DNA of 64,000 nucleotides. It comes from JBEATZ01 sp041178545 (GTDB lineage: Bacteria > Planctomycetota > UBA1135 > UBA2386). A program made the translations under genes and the position numbers. The stretch covers positions 1 through 64,000 of the forward strand of contig JBEGVB010000056.1 in assembly GCA_041178545.1 (NCBI GenBank), read 5' to 3'. Shown here one piece after another: positions 56,594 to 64,000 of this stretch. Each line of letters begins with the position of its first letter. Position 1 is the stretch's first letter. Below the pieces are notes generated by a model. That model did no database searches. It was given only the letters and a program-made list of their open reading frames with translations, and was not told the origin of the DNA.

Positions 56594-58903
56594 TCAGCCC
56601 GAACGAACCCTGCCCAGCATCTCCCGGGCCACCTCGCGCACCAGGACGGGGTCCAGCTGGTGCCAGTTGCAGGTGCGCAGGTGCTCCTCGGGCACGCCGC
56701 GGGAGCGCAGGCGGAGCACCAGTTCCTCCGCGAGCGCCCGGAACCCGCGACCGTGCGGGGAGGCCGGGTCGTACTGGTCGCGGAACTCCGCCACGTGCGA
56801 GAGGACGAGGTGCGTGTACGGGCTCAGCGCGAGGGCGGCAAGTTCCGCACGACGCTCCATCTCGCCCTCGATGGCCGCAGGCGAGAACCCGAAGGCGAAC
56901 AACAGGCCGAGCCCGCGCCAGAGGTTTGCCTCGAACGGCAGGTAGTGGAAGGAGTCGACGAGGTGTGCGCGCTCGTGGTGGCGGATGGTGTCCAGCACTG
57001 CGGACTCGAGCTCTGCATCGGGAACGGGGCAGGCGAGGGCGAGCCGCCACTCGGCGTCGAGCGGGTCCGCAGGGTCGACCGAGGTGGGCAAGGGGTCCGA
57101 AGCGAGGGCGCCGCCGTCCTCCTGAGCGACAGCGCGACGCTGGCGGATGCCGCCCGCCCACTGCCGGACGGAGTCGTGGTCCACCAGGAAGTGGTTGAGC
57201 AGCGCGACGCCTGCGATGTCGCCGCCGATCACGCCGGAAACGGAGCGGATCGTGCGGTTCTCGCACACGACCTCCATGCACCTCGCAGGCAGTGGCAGCG
57301 CGTCGTCCCGTGGCAGCTCGCGCAGGGAGAGTCTCGTGAGCAGCATGCCCTCGACCGGGCCGGAGGACTTCTGCCCGAGCACGAGATGCTTGTTGTAGCG
57401 GGCGAACCACGCGCCCAGTCCGCTGGAGAACGGGTCCAGCAGGTCGCCCACGAGGGGCACGAGGAACCGCGGCGTCGCCCCCACCACGTCCCTGCCGTGG
57501 ATGCGCGTCGACAGGAGGCGCAGCTGGGCGAGCACGTCGTCCATCGACGGCGGCTTTGGCGAGCCGTAGCCGGAGTAGAGCAGCCGCCGGACCTCCGACT
57601 CGAAGGCGAGCGCCTTCACCACCTCGTCGTGCAGCGCGGTCAGTCCGACGTGGCCCGGGAAGCGCAGCAGGGCAAGGGCCCCGAACTGGTCCGCTTCCGG
57701 AAGCAGGCCGGTGTCGCGCAGGGACTCCAACAGCGACGTGGCTCGCTGGGGGTCGGAGAGCGGGTCGTGTTCGCGCCACTCGCCGCGCACGAGACGGAGC
57801 CACGTGCCGCGCAACTGGTTGGACTCGTCCTCCAGCAGTTCGCTCGGGATGTCCTGGGCCACCACCTCGAGGCACCCGCGCACGTCCCCGGTGGCGAGCA
57901 GCAACTCGCGCTCGAGCCGGCGCAGCGCAGGTTCGCGTTGCGCGACGGGACGTCCACGCACCAACGCGAGGGCCGCGTGCGGCTGGTGCAGCTGGCGCAG
58001 GAGCCGCACCGCGGTTGCAGTGCCCTCGCCGCCTGCGAACCAGGCGAGCCGCCGCGGGTCCTCGCGCAGGGCCTCGAGCATCTGGCTCGCCTGGTCCTGG
58101 GCCACCCCTGCCTGCAGCCACTGCGCGGCGAGGTTCTGGACCGCTGGGTCGAACGGTCGCATGCGCAGGCAGTCGAGGAAGGCTGCCCATGCCTCCAGTC
58201 GTTTGTCCTGCGCGAGGAGCACCTGTACCTGCCCGATCTGGCCGAGACCTTGCGCATCGCGGCGCGTGCCCATGTGGGCGTACACGGCAAGCGCCTCGTC
58301 GAGTCGACCTTCCTGCCGCAGCACTGAGCCGTAGCCAACACCCACCACCGGGTGCCGGCCGGAGGCCTCGTACACGCGGCGGTAGAGGTCGAGGCTGCGT
58401 TGCGGGTCCAGGTTGCGTTGTGCGTAGGCGAGACCGATCCAAGGCCAGACCGAGTCGGGCTGGAGCTCCGAGGACCGCTGCATGGCAGCAGCGCGCTGCT
58501 GCGGTTCGTCGAGCAGCCGTGCCCGCAGGTAGGTTGCCTCGCCCGAGCCCGGGTTCGCCGCGATCCGCTGGTCCGCCTCGACGAAGAGCAGGCCGAGCCG
58601 TCCGCGCTGTTGCAGGATGTCCTGGCGCAGACGGTGCGCGTCGACGGAACCCGGGTCAACGACCAGCACGCGTTCGACGGCAGCGAGGGCAGCAACCGTC
58701 TCGCCGCGGTCGTTCAGCGCACGTGCCTCCAGCATGGCCCGGCCCTGGTCGTCGCGGCCCCAGGGCAGGGAACCCACCCGGCCCGGGACGGTGTCCTGCG
58801 TGGTCGTGCAGGAGACTGCGAGGAGCCCGAGCATGGCGAGGGCCGTTGCACGGGCCGCACCAGGGCGTGGCCGACGGGCCCGCGAGTCACTTCCGCACCG
58901 CAT
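56594..58903 (-). CDS. TPR lipoprotein with HExxH metallopeptidase-like domain
   Basis: 769 aa from ATG 58903: signal peptide with lipobox LLAVSC. Residues ~45-290 are TPR-like repeats (ALNDRGETVAALAAVERVLV, WPWIGLAYAQRNLDPQRSLD). The C-terminal third holds HERAH at 643-647, the HExxH zinc-protease motif, preceded by TIRHHE and followed ~35 residues later by GEMERRAELAALAL, whose Glu could be the third ligand of a gluzincin site. I do not know a named family with this order. It could be a surface protease or a peptidase-like binding protein. The frame remains open upstream but is not protein-like; TATCCA ends 7 nt before the ATG. Confidence 0.82.
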   Translation of the reverse strand: MRCGSDSRARRPRPGAARATALAMLGLLAVSCTTTQDTVPGRVGSLPWGRDDQGRAMLEARALNDRGETVAALAAVERVLVVDPGSVDAHRLRQDILQQRGRLGLLFVEADQRIAANPGSGEATYLRARLLDEPQQRAAAMQRSSELQPDSVWPWIGLAYAQRNLDPQRSLDLYRRVYEASGRHPVVGVGYGSVLRQEGRLDEALAVYAHMGTRRDAQGLGQIGQVQVLLAQDKRLEAWAAFLDCLRMRPFDPAVQNLAAQWLQAGVAQDQASQMLEALREDPRRLAWFAGGEGTATAVRLLRQLHQPHAALALVRGRPVAQREPALRRLERELLLATGDVRGCLEVVAQDIPSELLEDESNQLRGTWLRLVRGEWREHDPLSDPQRATSLLESLRDTGLLPEADQFGALALLRFPGHVGLTALHDEVVKALAFESEVRRLLYSGYGSPKPPSMDDVLAQLRLLSTRIHGRDVVGATPRFLVPLVGDLLDPFSSGLGAWFARYNKHLVLGQKSSGPVEGMLLTRLSLRELPRDDALPLPARCMEVVCENRTIRSVSGVIGGDIAGVALLNHFLVDHDSVRQWAGGIRQRRAVAQEDGGALASDPLPTSVDPADPLDAEWRLALACPVPDAELESAVLDTIRHHERAHLVDSFHYLPFEANLWRGLGLLFAFGFSPAAIEGEMERRAELAALALSPYTHLVLSHVAEFRDQYDPASPHGRGFRALAEELVLRLRSRGVPEEHLRTCNWHQLDPVLVREVAREMLGRVRSG

Positions 58904-58933
58904 CGGGTCATGGATACGACCGCTCGACGCAGA

Positions 58934-58989
58934 GGGCCAGCAGGCCCGAGGAAAAAGGTGTTCCCGCGGCGGCGCAAGGCACCGCGGGA
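58934..58989 (-). promoter_or_regulatory. Hairpin + T tract + second hairpin upstream of the TPR/HExxH gene
   Basis: Read on the minus strand: TCCCGCGG-N12-CCGCGGGA (58962-58989), an 8-bp stem, then ACACCTTTTTCCTC, then GGGCC-TGCT-GGCCC (58934-58947). The layout copies the element at 47667-47717. It looks like an intrinsic terminator 59 nt before the ATG at 58903, pointing into that gene. Confidence 0.6.
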
Positions 58990-59302
58990 TCCCGGGCCGC
59001 GCGCATCCACCCCCCGGCGTCACGCGCGACTCTTGCCCGTACCAGCCGGCTCCCCAGCCGTTTGGTCCGTCGCAGAAGGTCCCCTGATCCTGCACAACCT
59101 TCTGCGTCGCTGCATCCACTCCCCCATTGGTGGGCTGCAGCGCGCACCCAATCTTCGTCATTCCAGCAGCGATTCTTCAGCAGCGCCCTGAGGTGCCGGT
59201 GCCACCGGCCGCAAGCTCCCACGATTTTCCACGGCACCGTTGCCGGAAGTGGCGCGGAACCGGCGAACCTGCGGCTGGGATCTGGTATCTCCTCGCGGCG
59301 CC
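58990..59302. other. Gene-free divergent region with strong RNA-like stems
   Basis: No credible ORF. On the minus strand it holds a 10-bp perfect stem CGCAGAAGGT/ACCTTCTGCG around a 16-nt loop (about 59067-59102), a weaker ATTGG/CCAAT stem around 59125-59155, and GGCT-GGGG-AGCC. These precede the terminator-like element at 58934-58989. On the plus strand GCCGGTG-c-CACCGGC (59195-59209) and CGGCA-CCGT-TGCCG (59232-59245) flank an ATTTTCC tract. TATCTC (59286-59291) is a possible -10 for the gene at 59303. Confidence 0.5.
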
Positions 59303-61123
59303 ATGAGGCCCCGCCTGCTCCCGCCGGCCGTGCTCGCAGTGCTTGCCGCCTGTGCGGCGCACACGCCCGAGTCCCCCACCCCGTTGCCGCCGACACCCTC
59401 GCCCGTGCGATGCACGCTGCTGCAGGGCTCGCTGCTGGTGCTGCGCGAGCCCACCGCGAACGGCGAACCGGTCGCACCACCGCGCATCCTGCGCCTGTGG
59501 TGGCGCGAGTGCATGGTGCAGTCCGTGGACCTCGACGTCGCGCCGCAGTGGACCGACGGGACCCCGGCGGGCACGGAGGCCCATGCGCTGCAGCTGCACG
59601 TGGACGGCACGGCCCGGGTCGCGTCGGCGACGCTGGAACGGCCCGACGGCAGCACCCTGCTGGTCGCCCAACAGTCCCTGGGCAGCTTCTCGGAGCCGGT
59701 TGCGGCAGCACGCGCGCTGGCAGCCGGACTCGACCAGCTGGCATGGATGTGCAGGACGGCACTCGGCGACCGCGTCGAACCACGTCCGGTAGCCTGCCTC
59801 GCGACCACGTCCACCAACCTGGATGCCGTGGTCGCACTCGAACGTGGCCTCGACGCGCTGCAGGACGGCATGCCTGCCGAGGGCATCCGGTTCCTGCAAC
59901 TCGCACTGCGCATGGACCCCGGCAGCCCGCTGGCCATGGACGGACTTGCTGCCTGCCACCTGCTGCGGGGCGAGGGCGAGCTCGCGCTGCGCACACTCGA
60001 TCGACCCGCTCCCTCGGGGCGCACCTCGAACGTGCTGCGGCAGCGGATGGCTCGCAGCCGCCTGCTCGCTCGCGCATCGGCCAACCCAGCCGAGGCTGCC
60101 ACCTGCGACGCAGCTCTGCTCGCGCTGGGCACCGCCGACTCGGCCGCGCGTCCCCACGACGCACAGGCAAGGCTCACGGTGGCGGTGGCACACAACCTGC
60201 GCGGCGACTTCTCCACGGCCGAGCCGTTGCTGGCGGGGCTGCGGCTCCGCATGCCGGCCAACGCCCTTGCGGCGGTGCACCACGGCTGGGCACTGCTGGC
60301 TGTGGGGCGGCCGCACGAGGCCCGCCGCGCCCTTGCCGACGCGGAGGCCCGCATGCCGGCAGGCAGCCTCGTGGTCCCGCGGGCGATCGCACTCTGCGAG
60401 GACGGCGACCGCGACGGCTTCGAACGACTCGTCGCAGACGCAGTCGAGGGCACGGTCGAGGAGTCGGTCGCGCGCTTCGACATGGTCCGCATGCTCGACG
60501 CGAGGGAGATGCTGGCATTCCCGCCGGAACGCGACGGGAGTGCATCCGTCCCGCTGTCGGGGCGCGACGTGGCGAGGATCACGAGCCTGTGCACCTGGCT
60601 GCTGCAGCGCCCCTCGCTGCTGGAGTCGCGCATCGGGCCGTTCACGGAGATGGCCGTCGTGGCACTGTCGTCGCCCCATGCCGCCCCTGCAGCCGACCTC
60701 GCGGACTCGCTGGCGGCTGCGAGCAGGTCCACGGGGACGGCTCCCGCGGTGGATGCGAGCCTCCGGTTCCTCGGCTCGCTCCAGTCCGTGCTGCGCGGCG
60801 GCACCTTGCCTCCGCGGCCGACGGCCGGGGACCGCGACGAGTTGGTGCGATGGCTCCGCGTCCGCGCCGCCTCGCAGCGGAGGGCGGGAGACCTAGCGGC
60901 GGAGGCAACCTCCCTGCGCGAGGCACTCGAGGTCGCGGCACACCCTGCCGTGCATGCAGAGCTGGTGCGGTCCCTTCGCAGCGCGGGCAGGACGGAGGAC
61001 GCCGCCCGGGAACTTGCGCGACTGCGCGGGGAACTGCATGCGGTCCGGCTGCGCGGGGAGCTGCTGCACCCGGCAACGGGTCCCGAGCGCGCTGCGTGGT
61101 GGAACGGGTTGCTGGCGCAGTAG
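59303..61123 (+). CDS. TPR-containing lipoprotein
   Basis: 606 aa. Lipobox LAAC (~Cys17). Residues ~35-150 form a beta-rich domain (LLQGSLLVLREP, HALQLHVDGTARVASATLE). From ~165 on there are TPR repeats (EGIRFLQLALRMDPGSPLAM, AVHHGWALLAVGRPHEARRA) and a further helical part to the end (RRAGDLAAEATSLREALEVA). TPRs hold protein partners; the architecture suggests an envelope assembly or bookkeeping factor. ATG 59303 starts the signal peptide. It is divergent from another TPR lipoprotein, so the pair may share regulation. It converges on the GNAT gene with a 6-nt gap. Confidence 0.8.
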   Translation: MRPRLLPPAVLAVLAACAAHTPESPTPLPPTPSPVRCTLLQGSLLVLREPTANGEPVAPPRILRLWWRECMVQSVDLDVAPQWTDGTPAGTEAHALQLHVDGTARVASATLERPDGSTLLVAQQSLGSFSEPVAAARALAAGLDQLAWMCRTALGDRVEPRPVACLATTSTNLDAVVALERGLDALQDGMPAEGIRFLQLALRMDPGSPLAMDGLAACHLLRGEGELALRTLDRPAPSGRTSNVLRQRMARSRLLARASANPAEAATCDAALLALGTADSAARPHDAQARLTVAVAHNLRGDFSTAEPLLAGLRLRMPANALAAVHHGWALLAVGRPHEARRALADAEARMPAGSLVVPRAIALCEDGDRDGFERLVADAVEGTVEESVARFDMVRMLDAREMLAFPPERDGSASVPLSGRDVARITSLCTWLLQRPSLLESRIGPFTEMAVVALSSPHAAPAADLADSLAAASRSTGTAPAVDASLRFLGSLQSVLRGGTLPPRPTAGDRDELVRWLRVRAASQRRAGDLAAEATSLREALEVAAHPAVHAELVRSLRSAGRTEDAARELARLRGELHAVRLRGELLHPATGPERAAWWNGLLAQ

Positions 61124-61129
61124 CCCAAC

Positions 61130-62011
61130 TCAGCCGAGCAGGAGCAGTCGACACCTGCCCTGCTCGGACATCCCCGCCCGCTCGTACGCGGCGCGCGCAG
61201 CGAAGTTCGCCACGCCCACGTGCAGGCACACGAGGGACTCGGGACGCTGTGCCGCCACGCTGGCCACCAGGCCTGCTGCCAGCCCCCTGCCCCGCCACTG
61301 CGGCATCGTGAACACCCCTTCGACGACGCAGCCCCCGGGACCGCGGCTGCCGAGGTCCAGCTTGGTCTGCACGCCGCCCACGGGACCGATCACGTGCGTC
61401 GAACCCTCGGCAATGCGGCCGAGCACGCTGTCGCGCAGCCAGCGACGGTCGACACGCCGCGGGTCGATGTGGAGGTCGGACTCGTTGAGCTGCAGCGTTG
61501 CCGACATCAGTGCCTCCCGGTCGCCGCGCTGGGCCATGCGGACGTCGTCGCGCAACAGTCCCTGGTCCACTTCCGATGGCCGCACCGCGTACCACGACTG
61601 GTCCCGGTGCAGGAGGGGTCTCGCGCTCAGGTGCGGCACCAGTGCGTCGACCAGCGGAGGCGGCCCCATGGCGATGCGCCAGGGGATGCGCGTGGCCTGG
61701 ACCGCAGCAGCAGTCGCCGCTCCGGGCAGGTCGTCATCGCCCAGGAGGACGAGGTTGCCCCGGCTGCCGAACCAGCAGAGGCCCCGCAGTTCGTCACCGA
61801 CCAGCAGCGCGAGGAAGTCGCCGTCGGGTTCGACCAGTGCGTTCGCAACGTAGGAGGCACATGCACCGTGACCCGCGGCAAGCGCCCGTGCCGCGGCCGC
61901 CATGTGCTCGGGCAGGGACAGGGCCTGGAACGAGGGACGGGACGACAAGGACTCAAGATTGGCGTGCCACCGGTCGATCCACAACGGTTCGGAGGACGCA
62001 ACTTGGCCCAC
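61130..62011 (-). CDS. GNAT-family N-acetyltransferase
   Basis: 293 aa. The C-terminal half (~150-290) is a GNAT domain with the acetyl-CoA loop WRGRGLAAGLV after VEGVFTMPQ, and the closing segment LHVGVANFAARAAYERAGM. The N-terminal half resembles the degenerate extra domain (DUF4081-like) fused to some GNATs. It acetylates an amine of a small molecule or protein; substrate unknown. Start is GTG 62011, which overlaps the start of the divergent gene at 62003; an internal ATG (61903) is the alternative but would cut the first helix. Confidence 0.85.
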   Translation of the reverse strand: MGQVASSEPLWIDRWHANLESLSSRPSFQALSLPEHMAAAARALAAGHGACASYVANALVEPDGDFLALLVGDELRGLCWFGSRGNLVLLGDDDLPGAATAAAVQATRIPWRIAMGPPPLVDALVPHLSARPLLHRDQSWYAVRPSEVDQGLLRDDVRMAQRGDREALMSATLQLNESDLHIDPRRVDRRWLRDSVLGRIAEGSTHVIGPVGGVQTKLDLGSRGPGGCVVEGVFTMPQWRGRGLAAGLVASVAAQRPESLVCLHVGVANFAARAAYERAGMSEQGRCRLLLLG

Positions 62012-62341
62012 CTCGACTTCCCGTCGGACCCACGGTCCATCCCGCTCGGCGAACGCCGTCAGTGGGCATCCCGACTCGCTGGTGCGCAGCGCACCTGGCT
62101 GCAGCGGTTGCCTGCGCTGCTGGAGCCGCCGTCACCTGCACCGGACTTCCCGGCATTCCTGCTCGAGACCCCGCCGTTCCGGGGCCTTGCCCTCGCCGTC
62201 GGCGAGGCCCGTACGCGGGCCCAGCTGCCCACGGCCGTGGCCGACGAGTTGCAGCGGTTCGCGGACGCGTTCTGCGACTACCTGCGCACCGACTCGGGCG
62301 AGCAGGTGTTCGCCTTCGACCGGCACAACCGCGCCGGCTGA
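62003..62341 (+). CDS. Small conserved-looking protein, unknown
   Basis: 112 aa from TTG 62003, supported by GGAGG 7 nt upstream. The reading frame has gene-like third-position G/C and a natural amino-acid mix (IPLGERRQWASRLAG, ELQRFADAFCDYLRTDSGEQ). Mostly helical, no signal or membrane segment; not recognised. It is easily missed because it starts with TTG and overlaps the 5' end of the opposite-strand GNAT gene by 9 nt. It ends 2 nt before the convergent HIT gene. Confidence 0.65.
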   Translation: MAHLDFPSDPRSIPLGERRQWASRLAGAQRTWLQRLPALLEPPSPAPDFPAFLLETPPFRGLALAVGEARTRAQLPTAVADELQRFADAFCDYLRTDSGEQVFAFDRHNRAG

Positions 62342-62343
62342 CT

Positions 62344-62745
62344 TCAGGCCTTGCTGCCGCCGCGCAGGCGGGCGGCAACGGCCTCCAGTTCGGCATGCGT
62401 CGTCTCGTGGCCCGGCAGGCCCGGCACCTGGCCTCCTGCCGTGGTCGGCAGCAGGTGGATGTGCGCATGGCGCACCTCCCAGCCGATGACCGTCACGCAA
62501 ACGCGCGCACACGGCAACCGTTCGCGCATGTCCAGGGCCACCTGCCTGGCAAACTCCCAGAGCGCGGCCGAGGCCCTTGCGTCCAGTTCGAGCCAGGAGT
62601 CGTGGACCTGCTTCGGCACCACGACCACGTGCCCGGGCAGCTGCGGTCTCGGCGCCAGGAAGGCCAGGTGCTGCTCGTCCTCCCGCACCCGCACCACGGG
62701 CGTGGCACCGGACACGACATCCGCGAACGTCCTCGGGGACTGCAT
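62344..62745 (-). CDS. HIT-family nucleotide hydrolase/transferase
   Basis: 133 aa with the histidine triad HAHIHL (93-98; catalytic His95) and the upstream PGHVVVVPKQ strand. HIT proteins split nucleotide phosphoramidates or dinucleotides (HINT/Fhit type). Of normal length. ATG 62745 lies 2 nt after the stop of the YyaL-like gene, so the two are co-transcribed. Confidence 0.93.
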   Translation of the reverse strand: MQSPRTFADVVSGATPVVRVREDEQHLAFLAPRPQLPGHVVVVPKQVHDSWLELDARASAALWEFARQVALDMRERLPCARVCVTVIGWEVRHAHIHLLPTTAGGQVPGLPGHETTHAELEAVAARLRGGSKA

Positions 62746-62747
62746 GG

Positions 62748-64000
62748 TCAACGCAACCTCATCTCTGCTGCACTGGTCACCGGGGCCTCGCAGACGCCGC
62801 GCCTGCACACGTGCGCTGCGGGCTTGCCGTCCACCACCCACTTGCCCCGCACCAGCGGGGTGAGTTCCTCGAGCGCGGTCCGGTTGCCGTCGTGCACCAA
62901 CAGCACCACACCGGGTGCAGGGAACGTCTTCCTGGCCTTGGCAAGCATCTCCTGTACCACCGGGTCGTCGGGCTCGCCCACGACCACGACCTCCCTCGGG
63001 TCCGCGAGGTGGAACTGCAGCGCACGCACCAGGCTCGGCACCGCGGTGGGCGCACGTTCGACCCAGCTGCGGTTCGACTGCAAGGCCCGCAGTCCCACGG
63101 CATGGACCGCCTCGTCGGCGAGCAGCAACCCGAGCCGCAGGTGTGCGACAGCGGCCACGGCCGCCCCCGCGGGCACACTCGACTCCGCAGGCGACTTCAC
63201 GCGGACCAGCACCCGCTCGTGGTCGTCGGCCGTGGAGAAGAAACCGCCGTCGACCGGGTCGAGGAAGCGCGCACGCACCACCTCCAGCAACTGCGAGGCA
63301 GCACGCAGCCACCTCGGGTCGAAGTCGCTCTCGAACAGCGTCAGCAGCGCGTCCGCGAGCAGGGCATGGTCCTCGAGGTGGCCTGGGTGCCGGGCGGCAC
63401 CGGAGTGCCAGCTCCGGAAACAGCGTCCGTCCACCACCAGCTCGCGCAGCACGAAGTCCGCTGCACTTCGTGCTGCCTCGAGCCACCGCGCCTCACCGGT
63501 CGCCTGGTGCGCCCGCGCGAGTGCTCCGACCGCGAGCGCGTTCCACGCAGTGAGCACCTTGTCGTCCACGGCAGGCCGCACCCGCAGCTCCCGCCGCGCG
63601 AGCAGTTGCGTCCGCACGCGCGCGAATGCGGCCTCGAGATCCTCCGGTCGCCTGCCCGTCTTGGCGGCCAAGGCCTCGAGGGTCTGCGCCTGCCACAGCA
63701 CGTTGCGACCCTGGAAGTTGCCGGCCTTGGTCACCCCGTGGCGCAGGCAGAAGGCTGCGGCATCGTCCCCCGCGACCTCGGCAACCTCGTCCTTGGACCA
63801 CAGGAACCAGCGCCCTTCCTCACCCTCGCTCTGTGCGTCCATGCTGGAGTGGAACGCACCGTGCGGACCGCGCAGGTCGCGCAGCACCCACTCGAGCGCC
63901 CGCCGTGCGACCTCCAGGTCCGTGCGCTCGCCTCCCGCCTGCCACGCGGCCAGGTAGAGCTCTGCGAGCTGGGCGTTGTCGTAGAGCATCTTCTCGAAGT
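62748..64000 (-). CDS. YyaL/Spata20-like thioredoxin-domain protein, C-terminal part
   Basis: 417 codons of a longer gene whose 5' end lies beyond the window. The visible part begins at the conserved FEKMLYDNAQL segment and continues as an (alpha/alpha)6 barrel like those of N-acylglucosamine 2-epimerase (GAFHSSMDAQSEGEEGRWFL, DDKVLTAWNALAVGALARA, HLEDHALLADALLTLFE), ending in a thioredoxin-like tail with CRRGVCEAP. The family normally carries a thioredoxin domain at the N-terminus, here cut off. Function in bacteria is unclear (cellobiose-epimerase-like barrel plus redox domain). Operon with the HIT gene. Confidence 0.9.
   Translation of the reverse strand, partial: FEKMLYDNAQLAELYLAAWQAGGERTDLEVARRALEWVLRDLRGPHGAFHSSMDAQSEGEEGRWFLWSKDEVAEVAGDDAAAFCLRHGVTKAGNFQGRNVLWQAQTLEALAAKTGRRPEDLEAAFARVRTQLLARRELRVRPAVDDKVLTAWNALAVGALARAHQATGEARWLEAARSAADFVLRELVVDGRCFRSWHSGAARHPGHLEDHALLADALLTLFESDFDPRWLRAASQLLEVVRARFLDPVDGGFFSTADDHERVLVRVKSPAESSVPAGAAVAAVAHLRLGLLLADEAVHAVGLRALQSNRSWVERAPTAVPSLVRALQFHLADPREVVVVGEPDDPVVQEMLAKARKTFPAPGVVLLVHDGNRTALEELTPLVRGKWVVDGKPAAHVCRRGVCEAPVTSAAEMRLR

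Noticed and set aside
58904..59161. N-terminal extension of the TPR/HExxH protein up to 59161
   Set aside because: The extension would bury a clear lipoprotein signal peptide internally and cross the hairpin/T-tract element; its codon bias is weaker than in the gene.
57556..61311. 1,251-codon plus-strand ORF across two TPR lipoprotein genes
   Set aside because: Arg/Pro/Ala-rich and without a fold; it reads antisense to one real gene and out of frame with the other.

Overview
The window is very GC-rich DNA from a bacterium that is most likely a member of the Planctomycetota, probably a deep or uncultured lineage. The evidence is indirect: many secreted lipoproteins and beta-propeller (BNR/VPS10-type) proteins, a one-TM zinc-ribbon protein with the DERTGW motif seen in planctomycetes, PP2C and Ser/Thr kinase signalling, HEAT-VWA proteins, a Ski2-like helicase and DUF2961/GH172. 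No 16S gene or other decisive marker is present. Coding density is high. Genes are often packed with 4-nt stop/start overlaps (GTGA, ATGA, TTGA), and GTG and TTG starts are common. I see no tRNA, rRNA, CRISPR array, insertion sequence or prophage.

Layout. 1-4.9 kb: a truncated secreted lipoprotein, a group II truncated haemoglobin, then divergent ruvB-tgt and a secreted EEP-family phosphodiesterase. 4.9-16.8 kb: a secreted and surface block with a BNR lipoprotein, an unknown protein, a membrane zinc-ribbon protein coupled to a GH172 lipoprotein, and a two-gene operon of giant VPS10/BNR propellers, one with an inserted PDZ domain. 16.8-24.5 kb: phosphomannomutase and threonine aldolase, a Met-rich secreted protein, an MFS transporter, and a HEAT-VWA protein. 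24.5-33.1 kb: a single-pass membrane protein, selB, a C4 zinc-ribbon coiled-coil protein, rpoD and dnaG. 33.5-40.1 kb: an envelope operon (OmpA-like lipoprotein, FGE-like lipoprotein, rsmA), a membrane-anchored HTH protein, a histidine kinase and a GspF/PilC homologue.

40.1-47.9 kb is the most interesting stretch. It runs, on the minus strand, from a small 85-aa protein with an unusual hairpin-rich leader, through an FtsQ-like POTRA protein and a 1,404-aa transmembrane Ser/Thr kinase, to a lipoprotein and a PP2C phosphatase. The last three genes are joined by GTGA overlaps. I infer a phospho-signalling module at the envelope or division site. 47.9-56.5 kb: a divergent Ski2-like helicase, then an isoprenoid/NADP operon (ispA, dxs, nadK, PhyH dioxygenase) preceded by two structural proteins. 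56.6-64 kb: a TPR lipoprotein with an HExxH motif and a long structured upstream region, a TPR lipoprotein, a GNAT acetyltransferase whose start overlaps a divergent small gene, a HIT protein, and the C-terminal part of a YyaL/Spata20-like protein.

Several sigma-70-type promoters (TTGnAn, 16-17 nt, TAnnnT or CATnnT) can be read directly. At some of them the -10 box lies so close to the start codon that the mRNA would be leaderless or nearly so.
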